Origin: Botryobacter ruber
Lineage (GTDB): Bacteria > Bacteroidota > Bacteroidia > Cytophagales > Hymenobacteraceae
NCBI RefSeq assembly: GCF_003347595.2
Contig: NZ_QCZK02000029.1
Location: forward strand, 92,781 to 156,780
DNA: 64,000 nt
Direction of reading: 5' to 3'
This document shows, piece by piece, positions 19,116 to 29,710 of this stretch (positions within the stretch are counted from its first letter, which is position 1; each line of letters begins with the position of its first letter). Position numbers and translations under genes: made by a program. The notes under the pieces are model-generated. The model did not search any database. It had not been told where the DNA came from and saw only the letters and a list, made by a program, of their open reading frames with translations.

Positions 19116-21588
19116 ACTGAAGCCATTCCTTCTTCTCTTCTGCTGCGTATGGAGCTGGTCTGTTTTTGCCCAAAGTAAAAAGCAGGACGCCACGCTCAAG
19201 CTCTGGTACGACAGCCCCGCTGAGAACTGGAACGAAGCATTGCCTATAGGTAACGGTCGTCTGGGTGCGATGGTATTCGGGCAGCCGGGAGCCGAGCAAT
19301 TGCAGCTGAACGAGGAGACGGTGTGGTCAGGAGGTCCTAACAGCAACATCACTGCCGAATCAGGAGCAGCTGTCCCAGAACTGCGGAAACTGCTGTTCGA
19401 GGGCAAGTTCCTGGAAGCGCAGGCGCTGGCCGATGTGGAGATGATGCCGAAGAAAAACAGCGGCATGGTGTACCAGACGGTAGGCGACCTGTTCCTGAAA
19501 TTCGACGGGCACGAGAACGCCAAAAACTACTACCGCGACCTGAACATCGAAAAAGCTGTGGCTACGGTAAGCTACCAGGTAGACGGGGTGAATTACAAGC
19601 GCGAAATCTTTTCGTCCTTCCCCGACCAAGTGCTGGTGGTGCGGCTGACGGCAGACAAGCCGGGAAAAATTTCCTTTGAGGCTTCCCTGGCAAGTCCGCA
19701 GAATAGCGACATCAGAACAGAAAATTCAAAGCTGGTGCTTTCCGGCATCACCGCCGACCACGAAGGGGAGAAGGGGCAGGTAAAGTTCGAGGCGCAGGTA
19801 AAAGCACTGGCAGAGGGTGGGAAGGTAACTACAGCAGATAAAACCCTGCAGATAAAGAACGCAGATGCTGCTACGGTTTATGTGTCTATTGCCACGAATT
19901 ACAAAAACTACAAGGATATTTCTGCTGTACCGGCCACCATTGCCTCTGCTCATTTAGAGAAAGCCCTGAAGCAAAAATACAGCACTGCCCTGGCTGCCCA
20001 CATAGCAGCCTACCAGAAATATTTTAACCGGGTGAAGCTGAATTTAGGTGTAACGGAGGCAGTGAATGCACCAACAGACGAGCGAATCTATAATTTTGCG
20101 AAAGCCAACGACCCGCACCTGGCGGCCCTGTACTTCCAGTTCGGACGTTACCTGCTCATTTCCAGTTCGCAGCCGGGCACGCAGCCGCCCAACCTGCAGG
20201 GCATCTGGAACGACAAAATGCTTCCGCCCTGGGACAGTAAGTACACCATCAACATCAATACCGAGATGAACTACTGGCCGGCAGAAGTCACCAACCTATC
20301 GGAGCTGCATGAGCCGCTGTTTAAGATGCTGAAAGATTTAGCCGTAACGGGCCGCGAAACGGCAAAGACGATGTACGGCGCCGATGGCTGGGTAACACAC
20401 CACAACACCGACCTCTGGCGTATTACCGGTCCGGTAGACCGTCCGTACGCGGGTTTGTGGCCGATGGGCGGCAACTGGCTGAGCCAGCACCTGTGGGATC
20501 ACTACCAGTTCACCGGCGATAAAAAGTTTCTGAAGGAGTATTACCCGGTGCTGAAGGAAGCCTGCGAATTTTACCTGGATGTGCTGCAGGAAGAGCCTGT
20601 GCACAAGTGGCTGGTGGTGGCGCCTTCCAATTCTCCCGAAAATACTTATGTGGAGGGAAAGCGTGTTTCCATTGCGGCCGGTACTACCATGGACAACCAG
20701 CTGCTCTTCGACCTGTTCACCAAAACCACGAAGGCAGCCGAAATCCTGAACACCGACCAGGCTTTCCGGAAAACACTGCTGGCAACACGCGAGCGCCTGG
20801 CGCCGATGCAGATTGGCAAGCACAGCCAGCTGCAGGAGTGGATGCACGATTCGGACCGTCCGGATGACAAGCACCGGCACGTGTCGCACCTGTACGGGCT
20901 CTATCCGAGTAACCAGATATCTCCAACGCGCACGCCGGAACTGTTCGATGCAGCCCGCACCTCATTGCTCCACCGCGGCGACCCAGCCACCGGCTGGTCG
21001 ATGGGCTGGAAAGTAAACCTGTGGGCCCGGTTCCTGGATGGTAACCACGCCTACAAACTCATCACCGATCAGCTGAAATTAGTCGGCGGCCGCCAGGACG
21101 ATGTCAGCACGAAAGGCGGAGGAACTTACCCGAACATGCTGGACGCGCATCCGCCTTTCCAGATTGATGGTAACTTTGGATGTACCGCCGGTATTGCCGA
21201 AATGCTGGTGCAGTCGCACGATGGCGCCATCCACATCCTTCCCGCCCTGCCCGATAACTGGGCCGATGGTGAAGTGAGTGGCCTGGTAACACGGGGTGGA
21301 TTTGAGATAGCAGTTACCTGGAAGAACAGGCAGATCAGCCAACTGCAAGTAACATCTAAATTGGGAGGAAACTGCCGCTTACGCCTTCATGAGGATGTGA
21401 CGAAGCTAAACGGGTCAGTAAAGCTAACAGAAGCTAAAGGCAGCAATCCGAATCCGTTTTTTGAAGTACCTGAAGTGAAAGCCCCTGTTATTTCACCGGC
21501 AGCAAAATTGAATCCTGTTGCAGTGAAGCCTTCGAAAGAGGTGGAGTTTAATACGACAGCAGGTAAAACATATACTTTTAAACTTTAA
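19108..21588 (+). CDS. glycoside hydrolase family 95 (alpha-L-fucosidase or alpha-L-galactosidase), copy 1
   Basis: The 826-residue exported protein (signal ending near SVFAQ) begins the mature part with LKLWYDSPAENWNEALPIGN, the GH95 N-domain signature. The (alpha/alpha)6 catalytic domain carries the three expected regions: NINTEMNYW (N382/N384), SNSPENTY (E511, general acid) and QIDGNFG (D687). These correspond to N421/N423, E566 and D766 of Bifidobacterium AfcA, which inverts at 1,2-alpha-L-fucosidic bonds. Some family members prefer alpha-L-galactose, so specificity is open. Start at ATG 19108 overlaps the GH2 stop, indicating tight translational coupling. A second GH95 follows after 17 bases. 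Confidence 0.95.
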   Translation: MSKLKPFLLLFCCVWSWSVFAQSKKQDATLKLWYDSPAENWNEALPIGNGRLGAMVFGQPGAEQLQLNEETVWSGGPNSNITAESGAAVPELRKLLFEGKFLEAQALADVEMMPKKNSGMVYQTVGDLFLKFDGHENAKNYYRDLNIEKAVATVSYQVDGVNYKREIFSSFPDQVLVVRLTADKPGKISFEASLASPQNSDIRTENSKLVLSGITADHEGEKGQVKFEAQVKALAEGGKVTTADKTLQIKNADAATVYVSIATNYKNYKDISAVPATIASAHLEKALKQKYSTALAAHIAAYQKYFNRVKLNLGVTEAVNAPTDERIYNFAKANDPHLAALYFQFGRYLLISSSQPGTQPPNLQGIWNDKMLPPWDSKYTININTEMNYWPAEVTNLSELHEPLFKMLKDLAVTGRETAKTMYGADGWVTHHNTDLWRITGPVDRPYAGLWPMGGNWLSQHLWDHYQFTGDKKFLKEYYPVLKEACEFYLDVLQEEPVHKWLVVAPSNSPENTYVEGKRVSIAAGTTMDNQLLFDLFTKTTKAAEILNTDQAFRKTLLATRERLAPMQIGKHSQLQEWMHDSDRPDDKHRHVSHLYGLYPSNQISPTRTPELFDAARTSLLHRGDPATGWSMGWKVNLWARFLDGNHAYKLITDQLKLVGGRQDDVSTKGGGTYPNMLDAHPPFQIDGNFGCTAGIAEMLVQSHDGAIHILPALPDNWADGEVSGLVTRGGFEIAVTWKNRQISQLQVTSKLGGNCRLRLHEDVTKLNGSVKLTEAKGSNPNPFFEVPEVKAPVISPAAKLNPVAVKPSKEVEFNTTAGKTYTFKL

Positions 21589-21605
21589 GATAATTAACTC
21601 CAGCT

Positions 21606-24170
21606 ATGGCTAAGTTTAATTTCCTGTTTTTACTTTTCTGGTTAGCAGCCACCAGGCTGTCGGCTCAGCAGGGTAAAAGCAACTCAGATTTAAAATTGTG
21701 GTACGACAAACCGGCTTTTGCCTGGGAAGAAGCCTTACCTTTGGGTAATGGCAAAACCGGGGCAATGGTATTCGGCAGAGTAAACAAAGAACTGTACCAA
21801 CTCAACGACAACACCCTCTGGTCAGGTGCTCCCGTACCGGGCAACAACCCGAACGGACAGGAGCTGTTGCCCCAGGTGCGTCAGGCTGTGTTTGCAGGTG
21901 ACTACGAAAAAGCAGCGGCTCTCTGGAAAAAGATGCAGGGCCCTTATTCTGCCCGCTATTTACCGTTGGCCGACCTGAGTCTGAACTTCGGCTTGAAAGA
22001 TTCTGCCGCCACTTCCTACCACCGTGAGCTAGACCTGAACAACGCTATCAGCACGGTAACTTATAAAGCAGGCGGCATCACCTACAAGCGCGAAACCCTG
22101 ACCAGCTTTCCGGACCAGGTGCTGGTGATACGCATAACAGCCGATAAAAAGAAAGCGATTAACCTGAACACCGCCCTCTCCAGCAAACTCCGGTTTGCTA
22201 CTGCAGCACCAGGACAAAACCAGCTGGTGCTGAAAGGCAAAGCGCCGAAATACATCGCGCACCGCAACACCGAGCCAAAGCAGGTGGAGTACGACGAAAA
22301 CCCGAATGGCGAGGGCATGACTTTCGAAGTGCACGTGCAGGTAAAAGCAGAAGGCGGTACCACCAAAGCCGTAAGGAATAACATTCAGGTGAACGGGGCA
22401 GATGCCGTTACGATTTACCTGACGGAAGGCACCAGCTTTAACGGGTTCGACAAATCACCTGGGCTGCAAGGCAAAGACCCTTCAGTAGAGCCAAAGGCTA
22501 ACATGAAGAAAGCGGTTGCCAAATCTTACGAGCAAATTAAAGCAGCCCATGTTAAAGATTACCAGCAGCTGTTTAACCGCGTGGACTTTAAGTTGCAGAC
22601 TGACCCTGCGCTTGTCAAACTGCCTACCGATGAGCGGCTGAAGCGCCAGGGGGCAGAGGGACGCGACAACGGCTTACAGGTGCTGTACTACCAGTTCGGC
22701 CGCTACCTGCTGATTGCCAGCTCACGCCCCGGTGCACCGGCAACCAACCTGCAAGGCATCTGGAACCACCATGTGCAGCCGCCCTGGGGCAGTAACTACA
22801 CCGTGAACATCAACACCGAAATGAACTACTGGCTGGCCGAGAATACGAACCTCTCCGAATTGCACCAGCCGCTCTTTGACTTTATCGGGAACCTGGCCGT
22901 AAACGGAGCCCAGACAGCCAGGACAAATTACAACATCCAGGAAGGTTGGACCCTGCACCACAACTCCGACATCTGGGCCAAAACCTCCCCAACCGGCGGC
23001 TACGACTGGGACCCGAAAGGAGCAGCGCGCTGGGCCTGCTGGCCAATGGGTGGCGCCTGGCTGAGTACGCACCTGTGGGAGCACTACCTGTACACTGCCG
23101 ATAAAAAGTTCCTGCAGGAAAAAGGCTATCCGCTTATGAAAGGAGCTGCGCAATTCCTGCTCAACTGGCTGGTGGAAGATGAAAACGGCTACCTGGTTAC
23201 CAATCCGTCTACTTCACCTGAAAACGTATTCAGGCTGAATGGAAAGGATTATGAAATCAGCATGGCGACTACCATGGACATGGCCATTATCCGAGAGCTG
23301 TTCACCGGTTGCATAGAGGCGGCCAAGGTACTGGGAACAGATAAGGAATTTATGACACGCCTGGAGCAGGCAAAAGCAAAGCTGTATCCGTACCACATCG
23401 GCCAGTACGGGCAGCTGCAGGAGTGGTTTAAAGACTGGGACAACCCCAAAGACAGCCACCGGCATTTGTCGCACCTGTTCGGCCTGCACCCGGGCAACCA
23501 CATCACGGTAAGCACCACGCCCGAACTGGCAGCCGCCGCCAAGCAATCCCTGATTCACCGGGGTGATGTGAGCACAGGCTGGTCCATGGCCTGGAAGATA
23601 AACTGGTGGGCGCGCCTGCATGATGGCAACCATGCCTTGAAAATTCTGAAAGAAGGCTTAACTTATATCGACCCCACCGAATCGAAAGAGCAGATGGGCG
23701 GGGGCGGCACCTATCCAAACCTGTTCGATGCGCACCCGCCTTTCCAGATAGATGGTAACTTCGGTGCCACAGCTGGCATGACGGAGATGCTGCTGCAAAG
23801 CCACGACGGGCGCGTAAGCGTATTGCCGGCATTGCCCAAAGACTGGTCAACCGGTTCCATCAGAGGCATCAAAGCCCGAGGCAATTTCCAGGTTGATATG
23901 GACTGGAAAGACGGTAAGCTGACGCAGGCGAAAATACTTTCAGGCTCCGGCGGAAAATTAAGACTCCACACCCTCACACCGGTTAAAGTAGTGGAGGTGA
24001 AAGCACAGCAGGCACAGGGGCCGAACAACAGTGTGTTAACCAAAACACCGGAAGTTCCGGCTTACAAAAACAACAGCAAAGTTCCTTTGCAGCCGCTGAA
24101 TACGGAACAAGGGTATGTTGTTGATATCGAAACAGAAAAAGGAAAAACTTATACCATACTGGCTAATTAA
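21606..24170 (+). CDS. glycoside hydrolase family 95, copy 2
   Basis: The 854-residue protein has a signal ending near RLSAQ and the same GH95 architecture as its neighbour, but it is clearly diverged. Catalytic positions are intact: NINTEMNYW (N401/N403), STSPENVF (E539) and QIDGNFG (D716). The N-domain begins [20 protein letters not shown]. It differs in having WA after MNY-WL and an extra insertion around residue 205-225 ([16 protein letters not shown]), which suggests a different side-chain linkage or sugar than copy 1. It sits in an operon with 17 and 24 base spacing. Two GH95 enzymes next to three GH29 enzymes indicate several kinds of fucosyl (or L-galactosyl) linkage in the substrate. 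Confidence 0.94.
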   Translation: MAKFNFLFLLFWLAATRLSAQQGKSNSDLKLWYDKPAFAWEEALPLGNGKTGAMVFGRVNKELYQLNDNTLWSGAPVPGNNPNGQELLPQVRQAVFAGDYEKAAALWKKMQGPYSARYLPLADLSLNFGLKDSAATSYHRELDLNNAISTVTYKAGGITYKRETLTSFPDQVLVIRITADKKKAINLNTALSSKLRFATAAPGQNQLVLKGKAPKYIAHRNTEPKQVEYDENPNGEGMTFEVHVQVKAEGGTTKAVRNNIQVNGADAVTIYLTEGTSFNGFDKSPGLQGKDPSVEPKANMKKAVAKSYEQIKAAHVKDYQQLFNRVDFKLQTDPALVKLPTDERLKRQGAEGRDNGLQVLYYQFGRYLLIASSRPGAPATNLQGIWNHHVQPPWGSNYTVNINTEMNYWLAENTNLSELHQPLFDFIGNLAVNGAQTARTNYNIQEGWTLHHNSDIWAKTSPTGGYDWDPKGAARWACWPMGGAWLSTHLWEHYLYTADKKFLQEKGYPLMKGAAQFLLNWLVEDENGYLVTNPSTSPENVFRLNGKDYEISMATTMDMAIIRELFTGCIEAAKVLGTDKEFMTRLEQAKAKLYPYHIGQYGQLQEWFKDWDNPKDSHRHLSHLFGLHPGNHITVSTTPELAAAAKQSLIHRGDVSTGWSMAWKINWWARLHDGNHALKILKEGLTYIDPTESKEQMGGGGTYPNLFDAHPPFQIDGNFGATAGMTEMLLQSHDGRVSVLPALPKDWSTGSIRGIKARGNFQVDMDWKDGKLTQAKILSGSGGKLRLHTLTPVKVVEVKAQQAQGPNNSVLTKTPEVPAYKNNSKVPLQPLNTEQGYVVDIETEKGKTYTILAN

Positions 24171-24194
24171 CGAATCAAACTGTTGCATAATCAT

Positions 24195-26354
24195 ATGAAC
24201 TATTTCAAGTTATTATTCTTATTTATCGCACTCTGGACTGGCACAACCCTTGTGCAGGCGCAGGGATTCAACTGGCAGGAAGTAGAGCCGGGCGTATGGA
24301 AAGGCGTAGTTGGCAAACCGGAAAGCTACGACCTGTTAAAAGCATCAGGCGCTACTCCTAACAAAGCAGGTTTAGCCAACATCGGAAAAGCAGATTTTCC
24401 GCTGCCGCAGTCCGAAATTTCAGCAGTGGTACGTGACGGTAAAACCTACCTGCGTTTCCCGCTGGAGAAAAAAGAACAACTTTACGGTTTCGGGCTGAAC
24501 TTCCAGACCGTACACCAGCGAGGCAAGATATTACAACTGCACGTAGACCACTACGGCGGCAAAGACAATGGCCGTACACACGCGCCAGTGCCTTTCTATG
24601 TATCGTCTAACGGCTATGGCGTATTCGTAAACTCCGCCCGTTACCTGAATGTGTATGCCGGTTCCGGTGTAAGAGTAGACAGCAAGAATCCGCCGGTTGC
24701 CAAAGACCGCAATACCGACAAAAGCTGGACTTCACGCCCTTATTCCGATGCTGTAGAAATTCTGGTACCTGCTGAGGGTGTGGAAGTATACGTATTTGGC
24801 GGTCCGCGCCCGCTGGATGCCGTGAAGCGCTATAACCTGTTCAATGGAGGTGGCTATCTTCCGCCGCGCTGGGGCCTGGGCTTTACGCAGCGTGTACGTA
24901 CGCTTTATAACGAAGAACAGGTAAAAGAGGAAGCTAAGTTATTTGCTGACAAAGGTTACCCGCTGGACTTCATCGGACTGGAGCCGGGCTGGCAGAGCAA
25001 AGCCTATCCCTGCACTTTCGAATGGGACAAAGGCCGCTTCCCGGACCCTGCCCGTTTTGTAAAAGACATGAAAAACGTGGGCATCCGGGTGAACCTCTGG
25101 ACCAATCCCTATGTGTCTCCCGAAGCCTCTATCTTCAAGTCCATCAAACCTTTTACCGGTTCGCATTCGGTATGGGTGGGCGCAGTGCCGGACCTGACCA
25201 TGCCGGAGGCTCAGAAAATATTCTGGAATCAGTTTGAGAAGGACCATGTGAACATCGGTGTGAGCGGCTATAAAATTGACGAAGTAGATGGCTACGACCA
25301 TTACCTGTGGCCGGATATTGCGACTTTCCCATCAGGCATCAGTGCCGAACAGATGCGCCAGACTTACGGGCTGCTGGTACAGAAGCAAAGTGCCGAGCTG
25401 TTCAAAAAGAACAATACCCGTACGTTTGGCCTGGTGAGAGCTTCTAACGGAGGCGGTACTTCTTTCCCTTACGTTATCTACAACGATTACTACAACCACG
25501 AAGACTTCATTACCGCCCTTATCAACAGCGGCTTTGCCGGCGTGCTCTGGACTCCGGAAGTACGTGCCTCCAAAACAGGAGAAGAATGGCTGCGCCGCTT
25601 CCAGTCGAACGTGTTCTCGCCTATGGCAATGATTAATGCCTGGGCCAGCGGCACCAAGCCCTGGACCTATCCGGAAGTAGCAGACCAGGTAAAGGAAATG
25701 GCGCTGCTCCGCATGCAGATGATGCCGTACTGGTACACCGAGTTTGCCAAATATCATTTCGAAGGAACACCACCTTTCCGTGCCATGAACCTGGAAGATG
25801 GTTTCATGATGGAAAACAAACAGGAAGTGGCCTATGCCAGCAACGTTAACCTGGAAGAAAACCCTTATGCTGAAGCTGTTGCCAAAGAAGTGAAAGACCA
25901 GTACATGGCCGGCGAATACCTGCTGGTGGCGCCTATGTTTGCAGGACAAACCACTCGTAAAGTTATCCTTCCGAAAGGCCGCTGGTACGATTTCTACACA
26001 GGTGAATTCGTAGGAGATGGCCAGGTGCTGACCGTAACGCCTGGGCTGGATAAGATTCCGGTGTATGTAAAAGATGGCGGTATTATCCCGATGATGCCAC
26101 CAATGCTGCACGCTCCGAAAGCAGGAGAGAAGGTAAACCTCGAAATCCGTCATTACGGCGAGAAGCCCGGAACTTATAAATTGTATGACGACGATGGCGA
26201 AACCTTCGATTACGAAAAAGGAAAATTCTCCTGGCGCGAAGTGAAAGTGGAACGTCAGAAGAACGGAAAAATGAAAGGTACCATCGCTAAAGCACAGGCC
26301 GGCAAGCCCAACAATTTTGAGAATGTGACCTGGAAGTTCATGACCCAAAAATAA
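24195..26354 (+). CDS. glycoside hydrolase family 31 (alpha-glycosidase)
   Basis: ATG 24195 is preferred to the upstream TTG at 24183, because the signal peptide MNYFKLLFLFIALW starts there and ends at VQAQ. The GH31 barrel shows FIGLEPGWQSKAYP, GIRVNLWTNPYVSPE and the nucleophile region GYKIDEVDGYDHY, with D362 as likely nucleophile. The usual WSGD acid/base motif is replaced by YNDYYNHEDF (D431 or nearby), and C-terminal beta domains follow (ILPKGRWYDFYTGEFV). This variant resembles the bacterial GH31 alpha-galactosidase group more than alpha-glucosidases or xylosidases; that comparison is from memory. D-galactose and L-fucose share the axial C4 hydroxyl, which fits the locus. Confidence 0.88.
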   Translation: MNYFKLLFLFIALWTGTTLVQAQGFNWQEVEPGVWKGVVGKPESYDLLKASGATPNKAGLANIGKADFPLPQSEISAVVRDGKTYLRFPLEKKEQLYGFGLNFQTVHQRGKILQLHVDHYGGKDNGRTHAPVPFYVSSNGYGVFVNSARYLNVYAGSGVRVDSKNPPVAKDRNTDKSWTSRPYSDAVEILVPAEGVEVYVFGGPRPLDAVKRYNLFNGGGYLPPRWGLGFTQRVRTLYNEEQVKEEAKLFADKGYPLDFIGLEPGWQSKAYPCTFEWDKGRFPDPARFVKDMKNVGIRVNLWTNPYVSPEASIFKSIKPFTGSHSVWVGAVPDLTMPEAQKIFWNQFEKDHVNIGVSGYKIDEVDGYDHYLWPDIATFPSGISAEQMRQTYGLLVQKQSAELFKKNNTRTFGLVRASNGGGTSFPYVIYNDYYNHEDFITALINSGFAGVLWTPEVRASKTGEEWLRRFQSNVFSPMAMINAWASGTKPWTYPEVADQVKEMALLRMQMMPYWYTEFAKYHFEGTPPFRAMNLEDGFMMENKQEVAYASNVNLEENPYAEAVAKEVKDQYMAGEYLLVAPMFAGQTTRKVILPKGRWYDFYTGEFVGDGQVLTVTPGLDKIPVYVKDGGIIPMMPPMLHAPKAGEKVNLEIRHYGEKPGTYKLYDDDGETFDYEKGKFSWREVKVERQKNGKMKGTIAKAQAGKPNNFENVTWKFMTQK

Positions 26355-26381
26355 GCGCAGGCTCTCTTGTCATAACAGCTT

Positions 26382-26432
26382 GACGGGATTTAAAATCCCG
26401 TCTTAACGGAGCCGTCGGGTTTGCAATCCGAC
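26382..26432. repeat. two tandem intercistronic hairpins
   Basis: GACGGGATTT and AAATCCCGTC (26382-26402) form a tight perfect palindrome. GTCGGGTT and AATCCGAC (26414-26432) form a second stem with one G-T pair. They lie 28 bases after the GH31 stop in a 116-base gap. They may stabilise or end the upstream transcript. Confidence 0.6.
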
Positions 26433-26470
26433 TCATTACAAAAAGCTTTTTGAATTTCAATTCAAGCTAA

Positions 26471-27661
26471 ATGAAAGTAAAAGTTTTTCTTTTAATTCTG
26501 GTGTTCTTTATGGCTGGCGCAGCAACCTCCTGGTCTGCTGGTCCAGCCAAACAGGACAAAAAGCTGACACGACAGGCCATTCAGGTACTGCGGGAGCACG
26601 TGCTGTCACAGGCCGAGTGGGCCCTGAAGGAGCAGCCAGTAACCGTAACCAGCAGCGCATCGTCCCGCAGTTCCGGTACCAAACATGACTTTTTTTCAGA
26701 AGGCGATTACTGGTGGCCAGACCCGCAGAACCCGGAGGGGCCCTACATCCAGCGCGACGGCATGACGAATCCCGAGAACTTTGTGGCGCACCGCCTGGCC
26801 ATGATACGGTTCAGCCGCATTGTGGGAGCCCTGGCCTCCGCCTACAAAATTACCGGCGACGAAAAATACGTGCGCCACGCGCTGGTCCATCTGAAGGCCT
26901 GGTTCACCGACCCTGCTACCCGCATGAACCCATCGCTGCTGTATGCGCAGGCCATCCAGGGCAGGCACACGGGCAGGGGCATCGGCATCATCGATACTAT
27001 TCACCTAATGGAAGTGGCCCAGGGCGTGCTGGTGATGCAAAAAGCAAAAGCGTTTAACCAACAGGACCTGGCGGGAATTAAAAATTGGTTCGCGGATTAC
27101 CTAACGTGGCTGACCACCCACCAGTACGGCAAAGACGAAATGAACGCCACCAACAACCACGGTACCTGCTGGGTGATGCAGGTGGCTTCTTTTGCCAAAC
27201 TCACCGGTAACGAGGAACTGCTGCAATTCTGCCGGGAACGCTACAAAACGGTTCTGCTGCCAAACCAGATGGCCCAGGACGGCAGCTTCCCACAGGAAAT
27301 TCGCCGCACAAAACCATATGGTTATTCGCTGTTCAACCTTGATGCCATGACCATGGTATGCCACATCCTGTCGGACAAAAAAGAGAACCTGTGGGAGTAC
27401 CAGACCGCCGATGGGCGCTCCATTAAAAAAGCAATCGAGTACCTGTACCCTTACACCGCAGAGAAAAGCAAATGGCCTTTCCAGCAGGATGTGATGTACT
27501 GGGAAAACTGGCCGGTGGCACACCCTTTCCTGGTGCTGGGCGCCGTGCAGTTCTCGCAAAAAGACTGGCTCAAAACCTGGCAGGCACTGGAGCATAACCC
27601 GGAAGTGGAGGAGGTAGTGCGGAATTTACCGGTACGTAATCCGGTGATTTGGCTGAACTAA
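26471..27661 (+). CDS. alginate-lyase-fold protein (PF05426; PL5/PL38-like)
   Basis: The 396-residue exported protein has a signal ending near SWSAG. It carries the features of the alginate_lyase alpha/alpha-toroid family: FSEGDYWWPDPQNPEGPY, NPENFVAHRLAMIRFSRI, the Tyr/His-rich ATNNHGTCW and DGSFPQEIRRTKPYGYSLFN. In this fold, Asn/His and Tyr act in beta-elimination next to a uronic acid. PL5 members cut mannuronate, and related PL38 proteins act on glucuronan. The presence of GH88 two genes downstream supports a lyase generating unsaturated uronic-acid ends. The exact uronate is not predictable. The gene is flanked by intercistronic hairpins on both sides. Confidence 0.85.
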   Translation: MKVKVFLLILVFFMAGAATSWSAGPAKQDKKLTRQAIQVLREHVLSQAEWALKEQPVTVTSSASSRSSGTKHDFFSEGDYWWPDPQNPEGPYIQRDGMTNPENFVAHRLAMIRFSRIVGALASAYKITGDEKYVRHALVHLKAWFTDPATRMNPSLLYAQAIQGRHTGRGIGIIDTIHLMEVAQGVLVMQKAKAFNQQDLAGIKNWFADYLTWLTTHQYGKDEMNATNNHGTCWVMQVASFAKLTGNEELLQFCRERYKTVLLPNQMAQDGSFPQEIRRTKPYGYSLFNLDAMTMVCHILSDKKENLWEYQTADGRSIKKAIEYLYPYTAEKSKWPFQQDVMYWENWPVAHPFLVLGAVQFSQKDWLKTWQALEHNPEVEEVVRNLPVRNPVIWLN

Positions 27662-27674
27662 AAGAACGCTGGCG

Positions 27675-27718
27675 CGGGCGTCCTCGCCCGTGTCTACTAT
27701 TTCGCGGCCTCTGGCCGC
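27675..27718. repeat. two tandem GC-rich intercistronic hairpins
   Basis: CGGGCG-TCCT-CGCCCG (27675-27690) and GCGGCC-TCT-GGCCGC (27704-27718) are perfect 6-base-pair stems. They sit 13 bases after the lyase stop, in the same arrangement (two hairpins in series) as at 26382-26432 but with unrelated sequence. Confidence 0.6.
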
Positions 27719-27788
27719 CGTGAACCAGCAGAAGTGTTACCAATTACAAAATCTTTACCCCAGCCTAACAGCTAAAACGAAGTAGAAA

Positions 27789-29690
27789 ATGAACCAAAAG
27801 AATCACACTTTTTTGAACACTCTGCTGCTATCCGTACTGCTGTTAGTTAGTGCGCCAGTCTGGGCACAGGTAGCCGGCGACGAAGACGCCAACATGTTCA
27901 ACCAGGCGAAAGCCCGTGACCAGAAAGCCATAGACGAAGCGGTAAACGGCTGGAATGCCGAAGCCATGAAAACGCACGACAGCCGCATCCAGTGGTGGCG
28001 CGATGCCAAATTCGGCATGTTCATCCACTGGGGTGTCTACTCCCTGCCCGGCGGCGAGTACAAAGGCAAGAAGGTGAGCGGCTATGCGGAGCACCTGATG
28101 CGTAAAGAGAAGATAACGCGTGCCGATTACCTGGAGTTGGCGAGTCAGTTCAACCCGGTAAAGTTCAATGCCGAAGAGTGGGTAAAAGCAGCGCAGCAGG
28201 CGGGTATGAAATATTTTATCGTAACGGCCAAGCACCACGACGGCTTTGCCATGTACGACTCCAAAGTTTCAGATTTCGACATCATCGACAAAACGCCTTT
28301 CAAGCGTGACCCCATGGCTGAGCTGGCAGCAGCCTGCCGCAAACACGGCATGAAGTTCGGTTTCTATTACTCCCACGCCTTCGACTGGGAACATCCCGAT
28401 GCACCCGGCAACGATTGGGAATACAAAAATCCAGGTGGCGATTTGCTGCTGCACGGTGGCGCCAACTGGTTCGATGCTTCGCCACACCTGCTGCCCAAGG
28501 CCGTGAAATATGTAAATGAAAAAGCCATTCCGCAGATTCATGAATTGATAACGAAATACCAGCCGGACATTCTCTGGTTTGATACGCCACATAAACTGCC
28601 GCTCTCGGAGAACCTCCGGATTCTGAAGTTCATCCGCGAAACAGCGCCTAATGTGGTGGTAAACGGAAGGCTGGCCCGCAGCGGCTCCTACATGTTCGGA
28701 GATTACAAAAACACCGCCGACCGCCCCGCCGAGTTCTACCCGGTTGAAGGCGATTGGGAAGCGATACCAACGACAAATGAATCGTACGGGTACTCGAAAT
28801 TTGATTTGAGCCACAAACCAGCCAGCTTTTTTATTCAGCTATTGGCTAAATCAGCATCACGTGGCGGAAACCTGCTCATGAACATTGGACCAAAAGGCGA
28901 CGGCGCTTTTGATGAGAAAGACAAAGAAATACTGAAGCGCATCGGGGATTGGACAAAGAAAAACGGCGCCAGTGTTTACCAGGTAAAAGCATCGCCGTTG
29001 CCGCTGCAAAGCTGGGGCGTTACCACCCAAAAAGATAACAAGCTGTACCTGCACGTGTTCAACTGGCCAGCCGGTGGCAAAGTGGTAGTAGGTGGCCTGA
29101 AGGGGAAAATTACAAAAGCTTATCTGCTAACCGATGCCGGTAAAAAAGGACTGGCGGTTTCAAAAGTAAATGCTTCGGATGTAGCGGTGCAGGGGCCGGT
29201 AAAGGCGCCTGATGCAAGTAACACGGTTATCGTGTTGGAAACCAGCGGGGAAATTGAAGCAGACCCGGTACGGCTTTTAGCAAGCAAGAGCCAGAACGAC
29301 CTGCTGGCGTTCGATGCGCTGCTCAACGGGAAAGGCTTTGGTTTTGGCGACGGCAAAACCAACCGCTATTACGTGCAGGGCTGGAAGTCGAAAGAGCAGT
29401 CGGTTATCTGGAAGTTCCGGTTAAACGAACCGGCCACTTATAAACTGGTGCTAAAGTACGCCGGCTCTCCGGATGCGGAAGGCAGTTACCAGGTGCGGGT
29501 AGGGGATTTCCGGATGCAGGAGCAGATTCCGGCTAACCAGAAAAACGGGGAGCTGATTACAAAGGAACTGGGAACGGTGAAGCTCGACAAAGGCACCCAT
29601 GAACTGAAAATCAATCCGCTTGAAATAAAAAAAGCAGAATTAATGAAGCTGCTCGAAGTAGAATTAATACCGGTCACAACCAGGAAATAA
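27789..29690 (+). CDS. alpha-L-fucosidase, GH29, with C-terminal beta-sandwich
   Basis: The 633-residue protein has a signal ending near PVWAQ and a GH29 barrel (WWRDAKFGMFIHWGVYSLPGG, KYFIVTAKHHDGFAMYDS, GFYYSHAFDWEHPDA). The nucleophile is D265 in ILWFDTPHKLP. The GGNLLMNIGPKGDG motif closes the barrel. About 150 residues after position 490 form an extra beta-sandwich (KTNRYYVQGWKSKE, YQVRVGDFRM, LDKGTHELKINP) not present in the 476-residue paralog; it may bind carbohydrate. The enzyme should release terminal alpha-L-fucose in the periplasm or at the surface. It is 20 bases before the GH88 gene, so they are probably co-transcribed. Confidence 0.95.
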   Translation: MNQKNHTFLNTLLLSVLLLVSAPVWAQVAGDEDANMFNQAKARDQKAIDEAVNGWNAEAMKTHDSRIQWWRDAKFGMFIHWGVYSLPGGEYKGKKVSGYAEHLMRKEKITRADYLELASQFNPVKFNAEEWVKAAQQAGMKYFIVTAKHHDGFAMYDSKVSDFDIIDKTPFKRDPMAELAAACRKHGMKFGFYYSHAFDWEHPDAPGNDWEYKNPGGDLLLHGGANWFDASPHLLPKAVKYVNEKAIPQIHELITKYQPDILWFDTPHKLPLSENLRILKFIRETAPNVVVNGRLARSGSYMFGDYKNTADRPAEFYPVEGDWEAIPTTNESYGYSKFDLSHKPASFFIQLLAKSASRGGNLLMNIGPKGDGAFDEKDKEILKRIGDWTKKNGASVYQVKASPLPLQSWGVTTQKDNKLYLHVFNWPAGGKVVVGGLKGKITKAYLLTDAGKKGLAVSKVNASDVAVQGPVKAPDASNTVIVLETSGEIEADPVRLLASKSQNDLLAFDALLNGKGFGFGDGKTNRYYVQGWKSKEQSVIWKFRLNEPATYKLVLKYAGSPDAEGSYQVRVGDFRMQEQIPANQKNGELITKELGTVKLDKGTHELKINPLEIKKAELMKLLEVELIPVTTRK

Positions 29691-29710
29691 TAGTAGTACC
29701 AATATAAATC

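Noticed and set aside
25332..26348. 338-codon minus-strand frame opposite GH31
   Set aside because: Shadow frame rich in His/Phe with no domain; the plus strand is a clear GH31.
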